Shown here: positions 23,758-35,885 of the stretch, in pieces
How the letters are laid out: each line of letters begins with the position of its first letter
How positions within the stretch are numbered: position 1 is the first letter of the stretch
Origin: Fallopia convolvulus
Lineage: Eukaryota > Streptophyta > Magnoliopsida > Caryophyllales > Polygonaceae
Length of the DNA stretch: 64,000 nucleotides
Assembly: GCA_964016875.1 (NCBI GenBank)
Contig: OZ024723.1
Coordinates: 13,483,343 to 13,547,342, forward strand
Direction of reading: 5' to 3'
Translations under genes and position numbers: made by a program
The notes under the pieces: model-generated
What the model was told of the DNA's origin: nothing
What the model saw: only the letters and a program-made list of their open reading frames with translations
Databases searched by the model: none

Positions 23758-23860
23758 TATGCATGCTTAATTCATTTCCATCCATGCATCCAACTCAATC
23801 ATATTAAGCGAAGTAATTAGTACCACTCGCTTTCGACTTCTTTGAAGAAGAAAAACAGAC

Positions 23861-25657
23861 ATGGCAACGAAGGTGTCTCTTGTCATGAGAGTATGCGTCC
23901 TGCTCTGCATTGTAAACCTATCACTCGGGGCCTTCAAACCGACCCCGTGGAAGCTCGCCCATGCCACGTTCTATGGAGACGAGTCTGCCTCTGAAACAAT
24001 GGGTACATCACTCACTCATTGAAAGAACTTGTTCAGTTCGTAAAAATGTCAAAACCATTTTAATAGCCTACGAGTAATATATATCCATTTGTGTTTCTGT
24101 GTCTGTGTATGTGTATGCAGGAGGAGCTTGTGGGTACGGGAACTTGTTCGACAATGGCTACGGGACATCCACAGCTGCGTTGAGCACGGTCTTGTTCCAC
24201 AACGGGTATGCGTGTGGGTCTTGCTTTGAAATGAAATGTGCCGAGTCGCCTTGGTGTTATAGCGGTACCATTACTGTGACCGCCACCAATCTTTGCCCGC
24301 CCAATTGGTACCAAGACAGCAACAACGGTGGCTGGTGTAACCCACCCCGAGAGCACTTTGATCTCGCGAAACCTGCTTTCATGAAAATTGCGCAGTGGAA
24401 AGCTGGTATTGTTCCTGTCAGTTATAGGAGGTAATTAGCAATGCTGCACAAACTCTAGCTTCTTATATCTACTTCAAATTTCATACCCAAAATACTGCTT
24501 CTTGATATTCGAACCATTGACGTTCAGCATGGAACATAAATTACGTAAATTTGGCAGATTTTTTAATGAAAATAATTGTTTTTCTCATTATAATCAAATT
24601 AATTGACATTACAGTCTTGGCCTTCATAGAGGACAAGGCCCAAGATAGGGTCATCAGTTTTAGGATTTGGTTTATATTTTGTGTTTTTGTTGTATCCTTA
24701 TGTGTTTCCCCTGTTGGGTGTGCCCATTTTATGGTTTTTCTTACAGCCCCTTTTTTGTTGTATGTTTTCTTTCGAGTTTCGATCTTCTTCCATGCTTTCC
24801 AATGGGTCTATTGAAAACATCCTCTCGACTTGCTCAGGGTCAAGGAGGTGTGTGTACATTGGGTAGATGTTATTGTATTTTTTGAATAGTTTACACTTCA
24901 CATTGTTTGTTTTTTTACTACAATTTTGGGGTGCATCCTCATGCTCATTGGCTTTTATACAATGCCTTTGAGATGGATATAATCCTATATCAATTTTGGA
25001 GCATTCTAACTAGCTTTAGTTATCATTGTCACATAGCTTAATTTTAGTTTTCATTGGGTCTTCCGGGCAATGATAATACTTGGGCCTTCTTCATACACCC
25101 TCTCAATTTTATATTGGGGCAAGGGTTTGTACATCATGGGCCCCTAGACCCCGCCTGAGGCGGGTAAACACTGGGTTGATATTGTTGTTATTTTGTGTAA
25201 TCTTGAGCTTCTTCCTTGAGTAGATGTTGATATTGTATATTTTGAATATTTTACACTTCATTGTTTGTGCTTTTACTACATTCTTAGGGTCGGATTTTTT
25301 TTGTGTTTTTATGGTCTAATCTCGAGCTGCTTATAACTTGGTAGGGTGCCTTGTGTGAGGAGTGGTGGCCTTAGATTCTACTTCCAAGGGAACCCCTACT
25401 GGCTGTTGGTGTATGTGATGAACGTAGGAGACGGGGGCGACATCTACAAAATGTCGGTAAAAGGGAGCAGAACAGGGTGGATCAGCATGACACATAACTG
25501 GGGTGCTTCTTTCCAAGCCTTTGCCCAGCTCGGTGGTCAATCACTCTCATTCAAGATCATGTCTCTTACTACCAAAAAGGTCATTAGTGCAAACAATGTG
25601 GCTCCAGCCTACTGGACCACCGGAAAGACTTACTCATCAAATGTCAATTTTAGGTGA
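23861..25657 (+). CDS. EXPA: Alpha-expansin, EXPA7/EXPA18-like
   Basis: Three exons (23861-24002, 24121-24430, 25345-25657) with GT-AG borders join to 765 bp, a 254-residue protein, the normal alpha-expansin size. Residues 1-23 are a signal peptide for secretion to the wall. The GH45-like domain has GGACGYG (48-54), the expected cysteines and the HFD motif (126-128). The C-terminal CBM63 domain starts near residue 152 and keeps the surface aromatic residues (YWLL, GWISM, NWGAS). Alpha-expansins loosen the wall without hydrolysis. The segments PWKLAHATFYGDESASETMG and WISMTHNWGAS resemble the Arabidopsis root-hair genes EXPA7 and EXPA18, and an RHE lies upstream. The second intron (914 bp) contains a diverged internal duplication (near 24865 and 25225). 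No defect was seen. Confidence 0.93.
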
Positions 25658-27442
25658 TCATACAAATCCACCAAATCTCGTACTGAACAATATTCTAACG
25701 TTCAGCAAAACGAGCAGAATCCCGTTTGGGATTGGTAGTGTTTTTCTTTGTTCTTACTTTAGTTATTTGTCATGATTGCCTCCCTGGCTTTTGTGCCAAG
25801 AGGAGAATGCAAGTGCATGGAAGAATTTAAGTTACATTGGTATTTCAGCATCATGTTTTCTGCTAAAATGCATTATGAGAGCTTAGGGTGTGTTTGGATT
25901 AAACAAGATGTTTCATTATCCAGTGCAATCCAAACACATTTTTAATTGCTTCTGGAGTTGGTCCTAAATTTGGTCATTCTAGGGGTTCGGTTGTAGGAAT
26001 ATGAGTTTGGTGTTTTCCGAAGTTACCATATTACCTTCAAACAATGATTTCTACTATGCAGTACATACATCTAAAAGAAGAACACAGAAAGCCATCAAAC
26101 ACTATGCATATTGAAAAAAAAAATGTGATATATAAGTCAAGCTTAATTATCAAAAGAAAGAAAACACCATCTAACTATCTAAGACGATGAAGAGGACCCA
26201 CAAAAGAACAAGTAGGGAGCCAAAGAAAGAGAAGAAGAAAGAGTTGAAAAGAAAACGAAGACCCAAAAAAAGTGCTTGGTGTGGGGAGACAAGTCAACAA
26301 CAAACACAATGAAAGAGAATTGCAACATTAAAAAGGAGATCATTGTAATCCCAAAAGCACGCTTCAAAACCATTTGCATCTACCCCTTTTTTGCTTCACA
26401 ATCACTATTGCTACTTTTTTTATTTTGCCATATGGAGTATCATCATCACCCTCATGCTTGAAATCATTCCTCCCTCTCTAACAGTTAAAAGCTTCTTACC
26501 CTGGCAGTTCGGCTTTTTCAGCACCATTTCAACCTCAAATAGGACTATTAAAAATTCTCCCATAAAGTAAATTAATCCATGGGGATCAGACATCAAACAT
26601 CCTACATGTGAGCTTGTGCCAATTTGAAGAGCTACTACTAGACTACTACAAAAATAAGAAACCATAGCATATTTCTGCTTTTATTTTACTAGAAAAGATT
26701 TCCAGAGGTTATGAATTACTTACCTGAAGAAATAAGGCGACAGAGGACGAAACCCATTTACCATGATGAATATTCATGGCAACCGAAAGATACCCGCTTG
26801 TGGAATCTGCAAAAATGCAACTGTGTAAGAGATGTGATGATCTCTTGGCTTACAAGAGACTGCAAAGACACAAGTGAGTGATGAGAAGTGTATTGATTTT
26901 GTAAGAGGACAGACAAACCATCCCTTTCTCACTTCTCACATTCATAGTAAACACTTTTGACCACAAAACCAAAAGAGAAAGAAAAACAATAGCCCTCCCT
27001 CATCATACACTCATACCTTCCAACCAACGTATCATTTCTGTCCAATTTGAAAGTTTTCCCCTTTCTCATAAAGCAACATAAAAAAAGGCCATTTGCTTTA
27101 CCCTTCTCTTCCTCTTTCTATTCAATTCCAACACAATCAGATCTCTTCCTCTCTAGCATTCATCAAACCTCCAATTTACAATACACTACTCTTTCTCATT
27201 TGATCTCTTTCCCAGCACCCAAATACTCAATCACAAGTTCCTCACTTCTCCTACAGAGCTAAGAAAAAACGGAGTTAAACTCCATTAACATACACCATTG
27301 ATCTCAATTCACCAACAGATTCTGTTCCCATCACTCAATTCCACTTCAAACCTAAAACTACTCTGATCAGAAGAATCAGAAGATAAGCAATCCAGCCACA
27401 AAGCGTAAAAACAGAACATTTTTAAGCAAACATTTTTAGTCT
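25658..27442. other. Intergenic region between the expansin and DUF1191 genes
   Basis: No gene supported. A short inverted repeat (tgtgtttggatt near 25889 and aatccaaacaca near 25928) may be a hAT-type remnant. The last 450 bases are pyrimidine- and adenine-rich and look like the leader of the next gene. Confidence 0.5.
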
Positions 27443-28444
27443 ATGGGATCTCTGTTCTCTCCTCTGTTACTCCTCTTAACCCTCTTCTCATCCTCCTCAT
27501 CTTCATCTTCATCCTCATCCCAAACAACCACCTCTCCTCGAATGCTGGACCTCCTCATCAGAGACTACACCACCAATCTCTCTTCATCTGCAACGATGAA
27601 CATCAAAACAGGGGTTCCCAAGAGCATCCATCTCCCAGCAAATCTCTCCGGTATCACCGTCACCACCATACGCCTCCGCTGTGGCAGTCTCCATCGGTAC
27701 GGCGCTCAGATCAAGGAGTTCCGACTCCCCGCCAACGGCGTCGTCACCGCCCTCCCCTGCGTCGAGCGGATACTCCTCATCCGCCAGAGCATGGCGCAGA
27801 ACTGGTCCAAGATCTACTACCAACACTACAACTTCCGCGGGTACAGGCTGGTCTCCCCAATCCTGGGCCTCCTCGCCTACAACGCCGGCGACGACATCAA
27901 CCGCCAGAGCAACCCGTTCGAGCTCGGGGTTTACGCGGGCGCCAAGAGCCCGATAAAGGTCGATTTCAGCGGAGTCGGCATTTCGTCGAACACCTCGCGT
28001 GCAAAGCACTATTGCGCGACCTTCGAGTCCGGGAAGATGAAGCTGCTCAACATGGTAGGCCCCCTCGTCTGCGTTTCGGAGAAGGTAGGGCACTTCGCGC
28101 TGGTGGCCGAGGCCCCGACGCGCGCGCGGCCGCGGCAGAGGAGAGCGCCAGCGGGAGGAGGAGAGTCAGATTCGGAGGAAGAGGGTGGGAGGGCGAGCAG
28201 GTGGAAGGTGGCGCTGGGAAGCTCGGTTGGGGCGGCGCTGGGGGCGTTCCTTCTGGGGCTGCTGCTGATAGCGATGCTGGTGAGGGCGAAGCAAAGGACG
28301 AAGGTGGAGGAGGAGAGGGTGAGAAGGGCGTACGAGGAGGAGGCGCTCCAGGTGTCGATGGTCGGCCACGTCAGAGTGCCGGTGGCGCCCGGGAGCCGAA
28401 CGGCGCCTGCCATTGAGCATCATTACAGGCCACCACGCTTGTGA
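27443..28444 (+). CDS. DUF1191 family single-pass membrane protein
   Basis: An uninterrupted 333-residue ORF. Residues 1-26 form a signal peptide with a long serine run. Residues 32-222 are the DUF1191 region (start MLDLLIRDY, then PANLSGI, the cysteines of RLRCGSL and ALPCVE, NWSKIYYQHYN, SPILGLLAYNA and HYCATFESGKM). An Arg-rich and acidic linker (225-253) leads to a membrane span (about 255-281) and a charged cytosolic tail with a coiled-coil-like stretch (KVEEERVRRAYEEEA). Topology is extracellular domain outside, tail inside. The function is not known; members are plant-specific. Codon use is strongly GC-rich from residue 70 on, while the flanks are AT-rich. The start is chosen because the signal peptide begins there. 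Confidence 0.9.
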   Translation: MGSLFSPLLLLLTLFSSSSSSSSSSSQTTTSPRMLDLLIRDYTTNLSSSATMNIKTGVPKSIHLPANLSGITVTTIRLRCGSLHRYGAQIKEFRLPANGVVTALPCVERILLIRQSMAQNWSKIYYQHYNFRGYRLVSPILGLLAYNAGDDINRQSNPFELGVYAGAKSPIKVDFSGVGISSNTSRAKHYCATFESGKMKLLNMVGPLVCVSEKVGHFALVAEAPTRARPRQRRAPAGGGESDSEEEGGRASRWKVALGSSVGAALGAFLLGLLLIAMLVRAKQRTKVEEERVRRAYEEEALQVSMVGHVRVPVAPGSRTAPAIEHHYRPPRL

Positions 28445-29361
28445 CTTCGAATGATGTTTCAATTTGATGTATTTTTTTTTCGGGTATAAGGTAATTTTAT
28501 TATTTTTTTAGTGAAATAAGTATGTACCATCTATAATTTTCCTATGGCTTCTAAGTTCTAACTTGTAGTTTCTACTTGAACTAGCAAAACTCGGTCATGT
28601 CATGCATGACTATGATTTGAGAATTTTTTTATTTAGGAATCGTACTCGTCGATCGAATTTTACATAAACTTATTCGATAAAAATAAAATATTTTCATCAA
28701 TAAAACTTTCAAGCGAAAATTATTATAATATATAGGGAATGTAAAAAAATAATTAAATAATAGTATTTATTTATAATATCATAGGTGATTTAATTTTTGA
28801 ATTAGATATTATTATTATAATATACAAGAAAATAAATACTGAAAAGATTAAATAATATTATCATGCTCATTAGTTGAATATGGTAAGTAATAGTAATAAA
28901 TGAGGTAATTTATTATAATAGGCATGAAAATGCTTATCAATAACATATCTTATTGATTTTGTTTTATTTAATATGGTGAGTACTAATGATAAATGAGATA
29001 CTACTATTATAATATAATATGTAGGGAATGTAAATTCTAAATAAAATTAAGGATAAAGAGGTAAATGAACAATTAAATAAGTCTATGTGGCATAGTTAGA
29101 TGACTGACACATAGGAGAGAAGGATTCGACTTTAGTAATAGTATATTGATTTGTAATTTTTGCATTGGCTATTATTTACCATATATTCGTGACCACTAAT
29201 CATAACTTTGAATGAGTTTTGAGGTTAGCTAATACAATTGTTCAACATTGAGAATGTAAGATTTTGTTGACTTTTTAATATCTATGTTATCATTAAAGCT
29301 ATCAAAAGTTGACCCAATCCGCTAATCCGAACCGAACCGGTCGATAATTTTAAGGTCAAGA
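28445..29361. other. AT-rich downstream region of the DUF1191 gene
   Basis: No gene. The phrases atagggaatgtaaa and tattattataatata recur (near 28731, 28806 and 29020), which marks small diverged direct repeats. The last 50 bases are CCGAACCGAA-type sequence. Confidence 0.5.
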
Positions 29362-29746
29362 TGTAACACCCCCTTACTTACCCTGGAGGTATTACCGCTA
29401 GTAACCCCGATTAAGACTAAACCGAAGCTACCCAAGGCTTTAAACTGACTGAATAAACTAAAACAAGGTAAATGAAACCATTTAAAACCGGTGATTTTGC
29501 AGTAATACACCAACTAAAAGTGTTTATTGCAACAATGACCATGTTATACTTAAATAGCATTTGAATACCCACGTGGGCATCTTTGCTATAAAATGAACAT
29601 TAATAAATCTTTTTTTAAATAAATAAAAATTCTTTTTTTGATTTATGAGTTTTAAAAGAAATATGAAAATTCTATCCTGTCTTTCTATATAGTACATCCT
29701 GTCATTATGTATGCTTTATCCTGTCGCCGGAGAATTTTTTACTGGG

Positions 29747-30735
29747 AGTAACCGCCGAGCAGGGGGAACCGGGGCGGGGCGGGGCAGTGGGCCGAGGGGC
29801 ATCGGGGCGGGCTGCACGAGGCACTGGAAGCTTCAGATTCGAGTTGCAGACTTGCAGGGGGAGGCGTCGGATTCGAGTTTGTAATGGGGGAGGCGTAGAT
29901 CTGAAAAAGAAAGAAGGGCTGAAGATGAAGGGAGTAGTCGCCGAGCAGGGGGCACCGGGGCGAGGCGGGGCAGTGGGCCGAGGGGCACCGGGGTGGGCTG
30001 CGCGAGGCACTGGAGCCTTCGGATTCGAGTTTCAGACTTGCAGGGGGAGGCCAGCGGCCTCAGATCCAGCTCCTGGATCTGGTTCTTGAAATCAAGTCCG
30101 TTGTTGTGGGCCTTGAGGATGAGCGGGACGTCGTCGGCGAGGAGATTGTCGGGGCCGAACCGGTTGGGGAGGAGGTGGGAGAGGGGTTGGAAACCGGGTT
30201 CGGAGGACGAACCAGGTTTGGGAGGGACGACGATTTGGATGGAGGGGGTGGAGCGGATTTCTTGGAGGAATTGGCGGCAATGGCCGTAGGGGAAGGCGGA
30301 ACACACGACGTTGAGGAGGTGGGGACGGGGCTGGAGGTGGACAGAGAGGTTGGTGAAGAGGAATTGCTCAGCGTGGACGGAGTGGTGGAGGGGGAGGCCC
30401 AGGAATTCCAGATTCACGCCGAGGAAGACGGAGCCGTCGGCGGCCAGGGCGGCGGCGCAGACGGGAAGGGGGAGATCGTGACGCAGGCGTGGCGGCGGCC
30501 GAGGTCCACGAGGCTCGGGAGGAAGTCGACCACGGTGGCGAAGCCGTGGGATCTGGCCAGGGATCCGGCTTTGGCCGGGTTTAGGACGAGTAGGGGGCAC
30601 CGGAGTAGCCGCCGAGCAGGGGGCACCGGGGCGAGGCGGGGGAGTGGGCCGAGGGGCACCGGGGCGGGCTGCGCGAGGCACTGGAGGCTTCGGATTTGAG
30701 TTTCTAATGGGGGAGGCGTAGATCTGCAAAAGAAA
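29747..30735. repeat. Three GC-rich direct repeats inside the Pack-MULE
   Basis: A segment of about 115 bp (ccgccgagcaggg... gcgaggcactgga...) occurs at 29750-29870, 29938-30055 and 30608-30720 in the same orientation. The cytidine deaminase fragment lies between the second and third copies. The repeats read as proline-rich ORFs on either strand, which are not real proteins. Confidence 0.75.
30079..30575 (-). pseudogene. Captured fragment of plant cytidine deaminase
   Basis: The minus strand encodes the N-terminal catalytic half of a plant cytidine deaminase (CDA1 type, pyrimidine salvage). It reads FATVVDFLPSLVDLG (near 30545), then after a frame change near 30462 VFLGVNLEF, LPLHHSVHAEQF with zinc His and catalytic Glu (HAE), and GHCRQFLQEIRSTPSI. 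It closes with LSHLLPNRFGPDNLL and LILKAHNNGLDF. The zinc motif PCGHC reads PYGHC, so one of the two zinc-binding cysteines is lost. The C-terminal domain is absent. The frame change, the lost cysteine and the truncation make it non-functional as an enzyme. It is unrelated in base composition to the AT-rich D1. Confidence 0.88.
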
Positions 30736-33552
30736 GAATGATTCAATTTTCGTATTAAACAAAATTAAACATAAATATTTAATTTAACTTTTTCTTTAAT
30801 TCAAAAAAAATTGCATTTGGGGGATGAGTGTGTATTTTTGCAATAAAAATGAGTACCCACTTAATTAATTCTGGTAAAGTTGCAATTTTGAAAAAAGGTA
30901 TACCTTTTTCGCAATATTGACTTTTTTTGGTATATTTACTACTAATTTGTCTTTAAAACCTAACAAAATTAAGTAAAACTTTACAGCGGAAAAGAGAATA
31001 AAAGGTCTTATACAAGCCTTAACTTAAAAAGAATTAGTAAATAAATAGAACAACCTTCTATTTAAACAAAATCTTCATCAAGTCCTCCTTAAGTTCTTAT
31101 TTCTGAAACTCAGCTTCGCTTTGAAGTAGTTCAACTATGATCTTCACTCAAGTATAGCCATTGGAAACTTTTCTTCAACTTCTGAAGCTTCAAACATCTG
31201 AATCCGCCTCTTGAATCAACTTCCAAGAAGAACCTGATGTATCGTAAACCATTGGTGGACACCAGCCGACCATATAAAAGAAAAGAAGATGGACGGGTTA
31301 GTCTAATGAAAGACTAAGCAAGCGGAGAATCTAACTTGGTTCTTATGGTTGTAACTAAACATATTGGCATCCAAATCCGATTAGACTCGGATTATGATCC
31401 AACAGTTAGCAGTCTTATAGAGAAAAAGAAGGAGACTTGCATAAACAAGAGAGAGAACACCACCGCTTGTGGTTTCTTTAAGAAGCATAAACGATTAATG
31501 GAGACTTATACTAACCACTCAACATTCACCATCGTCTTCAACGACTAAACAGCTTAACTTAATCAAAGTTTGATTAAGAATCAATCTTAATCAGGAGCAA
31601 GAATGGTTATCAAATGGACTAACCATTTTGGTACATTAATGTGCCTAACGCACCAATCTTTCATTACTTTAAAACTGTGCACTCGCACCATTTAATAGTT
31701 TTTACGTAGTTCGGCCAACAACCGAGATCAGAGGGTCTCTTTCATCCATGATCATTTACAACTGCTCGGCCAACAACCGAGATTCGGCCAACAACCGAGA
31801 TCAGAGGGCCTATTTTATCCATGATCCTTAAATGAGCTCGACCAACAATTGAGATTCGGCCAACAACCGAGATCAGAGGGCCTGTTTCATCCATGATCAT
31901 CTATCCTTGATCTACTTTACTTCACAACAATGTCTCAGTATGAGACAACATATACATAACGGACCTAAATCCAGTTCTAGCGCAACAACTGCAATAACGA
32001 CATGGTCGTTATTTCTAACAAAATAACAACCTATCAAACTTTATTCAACATATAAATTATTCGCAGCATGAGGATCAAATGGAATTCAATTCCTCATTAT
32101 TAACCATAACGCAAGAGAGAATCGTCCACTTGCCTTAGAAGGCGTGCTCAACGTCTTTAGCAATTCCAACAGTAATCTTTATCACCCTTCTGTCAAATAT
32201 AACAAAATGATTTCTCAACAACGAGCTCACAGAAACACTTCTTAGTTGTATTCTCAACTCCTACAACTTCCTAATCGATAAATGATTTAATTTCCGAATA
32301 TCAATATATAATAAATCATTAGTTATTATGCTTTAAGGAGCCATCTTGGCGGAATTATAACTAATTATCCGCTTCACTTTTGAAACAATTTTCTAAATAA
32401 AAATTGTTCATTAGCAACAGTTCTTAAAGGTGACCAAATCTCAGATCAAACGGATTAACAACGAATCCCGAGTAATTATTCGAAGTCCTTTACCTGCCAA
32501 TCGGTATCCAAAACTTGTATTCGCTATAACTGAAGATCCTGACGTCCGTTTCTCGAGCGGTTTGAACTTGTAGGACCATATCAACGTCAAGATTATAAAA
32601 ACCATAAATTTAATTAGCAAAGCAGAACTGAATGGCCCTTACAGTGGCTCCGCAACCAATCCGCTAATTAATTTCGATCGTATATACCTTTACTCGAGCC
32701 CATGGCTCGTTTGGCTCGATAGTGGCTCGATCCCCGAGCCCAAGGGTGGTTGGGCGTTGCCCAACGGCGGCCCTTGCGGTGGGTGGCGGTCGGAGTAGCT
32801 GCCGATCGCCGGTGACGTCGCATAACGAGGCGAGGCAAGAAGATGACCCGGTGGTGAATTCGAATTCTACCTCCCCGTCCGTCGTTCTGACCTGATTCCT
32901 CTCCCTTCCTTGAACAAGGCAGCAGCAGCCCATAAAGAAGAAGAAGAAGAAGAAGAAGTGAAGATGAAGATGGAGGTGGAAGGGAAAGTAGCCGGCGGTG
33001 AAGCTGAATTCTTCCGTCCGAGTTCGTCGTTCGCCCCAAACTCTCTCTCGGTTTCATTTGGAGCAATTCGGGCCTTTCTTATCTCTATCTCTCTACGCTT
33101 CCTTCCTTCATAAGCAAATGAGAAAGAGGCGGTTTAAAACAAAAATCCGTCTCGGAACGGGACTCGCGTTAAAGCGGTAAAATTATGTACCTCGGATGGA
33201 AAAACTTACTAAATACAAAACGTCCGGTAAATTATGTAGACCAATAAAACCAATTTTCCATGATTTTATAACGCTACCTTCAATTTTTAAGGCTTCCGTT
33301 TCGTATTTTCAATCCTTTACAGTACATAATTAAAAAGACGGCTTATCCAATAAATATTCTTTTCCCACTGAAAAATTCTAGAATTTACACCGATCCATAA
33401 AATTATTTCTTTGTGATTTTAGGATATCACCAAGAATTTTCTAGGATTTAATCTCCAACAAAAATATTGGATTAAGCGTTAAAACGAACAAAGAGGTTAA
33501 AAGGATATCCGAGAAAAATTCAAAAATATTTTCAAAAACCACAGTTATTACA

Positions 33553-34578
33553 CAAGACTCGAAAATTTAAACCCGAAACCCGAAATCAACCGAACTCGAT
33601 AGAACCCGAAACCCATTACGTTAAAACCCGAAACACGTTGGGTTGACCGATTTAGTATATTTATAGAATTTTTACAATTATTTTGAAAAATATAATATAT
33701 TTTTATTATTAAAATAAATAAAAATAATATATTATGATTAAACATTATTATTTATTTAAAAATTGATTTTAATAACAATAAAAAAAGATAATTTAGACCC
33801 TCTGGTCAACCCGAACCGACCGAACCCGAAATGACTGAACCTGAACCAGCCCGACCCGACCCGATTGACAAGTCCAGTTATCATCCTTTTATTTGGTGGA
33901 ATATCTATGTTATCACCATTATTACTACTTAGTTGATGTATATATGCGACGACTTACAAATGTATAGACAGTATTAAGTATGATAAGGTATCGAAATGAT
34001 CTACATATTAGCATAATTAATTCACGTATATTTTATATCCTTTTCAAAGAAACAAAGATACATGATTCTCACTTATAATCTTATTTTTCAAAAATTTGTT
34101 AATTAGTTTTCTAAGTGATAAAGTGACAATAAAATCAATGCATGAAAAAACCGTAATATTCTTTGGTGGATGTCCGAGTGAATTCTCCATAATTTGATGG
34201 ATCATTTTTTTTATCTTAGGTGATTTAATCATAGTACAAACGTAGTTAGTTAGTTTGATCATTGGACTTTCTCCTATATGTTGCATTAGCCTCAAATGAA
34301 TAAGTACATTTGTGATATAATCTAGAGGCTTGTGGAGACATCCTTTCAAAAATTTGTTTATCATCGTGTTCATGTATTATGATAATCAAGTATTCTCTCT
34401 CATTCTTAAGCATGATTTCCATATGAATCTCATTTTAATTCACATTTTAAAAATTATTAAATTTCTTTGAGATTTACTCGAATACAATATGTTATATATT
34501 ACTATTTCATTCCTCGGAGTAGAACAAGAATTAATTCATGTCTCCAATGAGTTTAGACACTAGATTATATAATAATAT
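33553..34578. other. Flank of D1 and AT-rich spacer
   Basis: The first 320 bases continue the CCCGAAA-type low-complexity patch that D1 interrupted. The rest is AT-rich. A minus-strand open stretch of 109 codons (34044-34373) shows no recognised domain. Confidence 0.45.
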
Positions 34579-34744
34579 GAGTCCGGTTCAGGTGTGAATC
34601 GGCGCCCAAGTGCGAAATAAGAAAGAACAAGAGCCATTGGATCAAGAAAAATCAAAGGCGCCGATCATTTCACTTAAAAGGGGAAAAAACGGCACGGGCG
34701 AATTTTTGACGAATTATTCGCGTATTTTTGAAAAAACGGCCCAG

Positions 34745-35090
34745 ATTTGTTCATCAATACTGTGGATTTGTTCATGTTATATTCATATTTGTTCATTGGT
34801 TTTACCATATTTGTTCATCGGTTTGTGCATATTTGTTCATTAGTTTATGCAGATTTGTTCATTGATAGATGCATATTTGTTCATTGTTATATTCATATTT
34901 GTTCATTGGTTTTGGCATATTTGTTCATTGGTTTTGGCATATTTGTTCATTAGTAACGTCAATTTGTTCATTGGTTTATGCATATTTGTTCATTGCCTTT
35001 TCCATATAATTGTTCATTGCTAGATGCATATTTGTTCATTGTTATATGTATATTTGTTCATTAATAACATCAATTTGTTCATAGCTAAAT
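34745..35090 (+). repeat. Subterminal TTTGTTCATT array
   Basis: About 16 copies of the core TTGTTCAT at intervals of roughly 18-25 bases, embedded in variants of gcatatttgttcattggttt. Copies of the complement AATGAACAAA occur at 35450-35480, 36001-36055 and 36210-36262. Confidence 0.9.
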
Positions 35091-35573
35091 AAAGCACAAG
35101 CACTCCTCTTCGATTTGTTTCTATCTCGTTCTCTTAGCATACACCATATTATTGCAAAAGTCAGATTCTTTATCTATTATCCTTTGCATTCAAGTTTCTA
35201 CATCAAACTTATCTTATTTTGGTACTATATTGAGAACTTCATTCGTATTGACGAGTTAGCCTTAAAGCACTTCATTCGTATTATCCTTTGCATTCAAGAT
35301 AGACTTACAGCACAAAATAAATGAAAAAATACACAAATAGATAGTCATAAATGTACAAGTTGATGGTATTAATAGTCCTAAATGTAGGAGTTGGTGACAT
35401 TGACACATAAACATAAGTTTATTTCAATTCACAAACAAAGGTTAGATCAATGAACAAAAAAGTTACATCAATGAACAAATAGGGTATATCTGTAATACCC
35501 CGATGATTTATAAGGGATTGAGGTGCTACCCATGTCAACAAGAGCTCTTCCTTTTCTGGGTTCGAGTGAGGAC

Positions 35574-35650
35574 AAAGAACTCAGAAGTTAAGCGTGCATG
35601 GGCGAGAGAAGTACCAGGATGGGTGACCTCCTGGGAAGTCCTCGGGTTGG
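35574..35650 (+). other. 5S rRNA-derived segment in Cassandra LTR 1
   Basis: It matches the 3' two-thirds of plant 5S rRNA: agaactcagaagttaagcg, tgggcgagag and aggatgggtgacctcc, then gggaagtcctcg. The internal RNA polymerase III promoter boxes are kept (A box AGTTAAGCGTGC, C box GGATGGGTGACC). It is part of the LTR, not a genuine 5S gene; the 5' third does not match well. Confidence 0.92.
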
Positions 35651-35885
35651 CATGGGATAGCGCTTCTAAGGCCTCGGGCTTTACATATGGTATCAGAGCC
35701 GGCTCTGGGTGACGAGTTGGCTTGGCCCGGAGGGCAGTCACTCGACCTAGAGGGTGGTCCTTGGGCCTTGACGAGGTCGTCTAGTGCTTAAGTGTGGGAG
35801 ATTGTAACACCCCGATGATTTATAAGGGATTGAGGTGCTACCCATGTCAACAAGAGCTCTTCCTTTTCTGGGTTCGAGTGAGGAC

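Larger units (their letters stand above)
29489..30950. mobile_element. Pack-MULE-like insert in D1
   Basis: The insert is defined by comparison with D2, which lacks it. It is flanked by atttaaaac (29480-29488) and ctttaaaac (30951-30959), an 8-of-9-base duplication of the length usual for Mutator elements. The ends resemble each other in inverted orientation over about 50 bases (gcagtaatacaccaac against gtagtaaatatacc, both followed by an A-rich part and tattgc). The outer 200 bp at each side are AT-rich. The middle is GC-rich and contains a gene fragment. No transposase is present. Confidence 0.65.
29362..33552. mobile_element. D1: long solo-LTR-like element, target duplication CAAGA
   Basis: It begins TGTAACACCCCC and ends AGTTATTACA, flanked by the 5-bp repeat CAAGA (29357-29361 and 33553-33557). 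TG...CA ends with 5-bp duplications indicate integration by a retroelement integrase. It has no primer site, gag or pol and is similar over its length to D2, so both are best read as solo LTRs of a family with unusually long LTRs (about 2.7-2.9 kb). D1 is longer because a MULE-like insert occupies 29489-30950. Inside are repeats of cggccaacaaccgagat at 31700-31880 and a GC-rich 3' portion. Confidence 0.8.

Noticed and set aside
27047..27262. ORF of 71 codons upstream of the DUF1191 gene
   Set aside because: No domain; it lies in the pyrimidine-rich leader and looks like a chance open frame.
28009..28416. Two long ORFs (plus and minus) overlapping the DUF1191 gene
   Set aside because: They arise from high GC content and overlap the conserved DUF1191 frame; neither has a domain or signal.
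29787..30699. Long plus-strand Gly/Arg/Glu-rich ORFs in the Pack-MULE
   Set aside because: They are the antisense of the cytidine deaminase fragment and the GC-rich repeats; only the minus strand shows protein similarity.
32664..33113. Possible small genes in the GC-rich part of D1 (also 59383-59904 in D2)
   Set aside because: The ORFs are not conserved between D1 and D2 despite good DNA similarity, so they are not protein genes.
34044..34373. Minus-strand ORF of 109 codons
   Set aside because: AT-rich, no recognised domain, no promoter or splice context.
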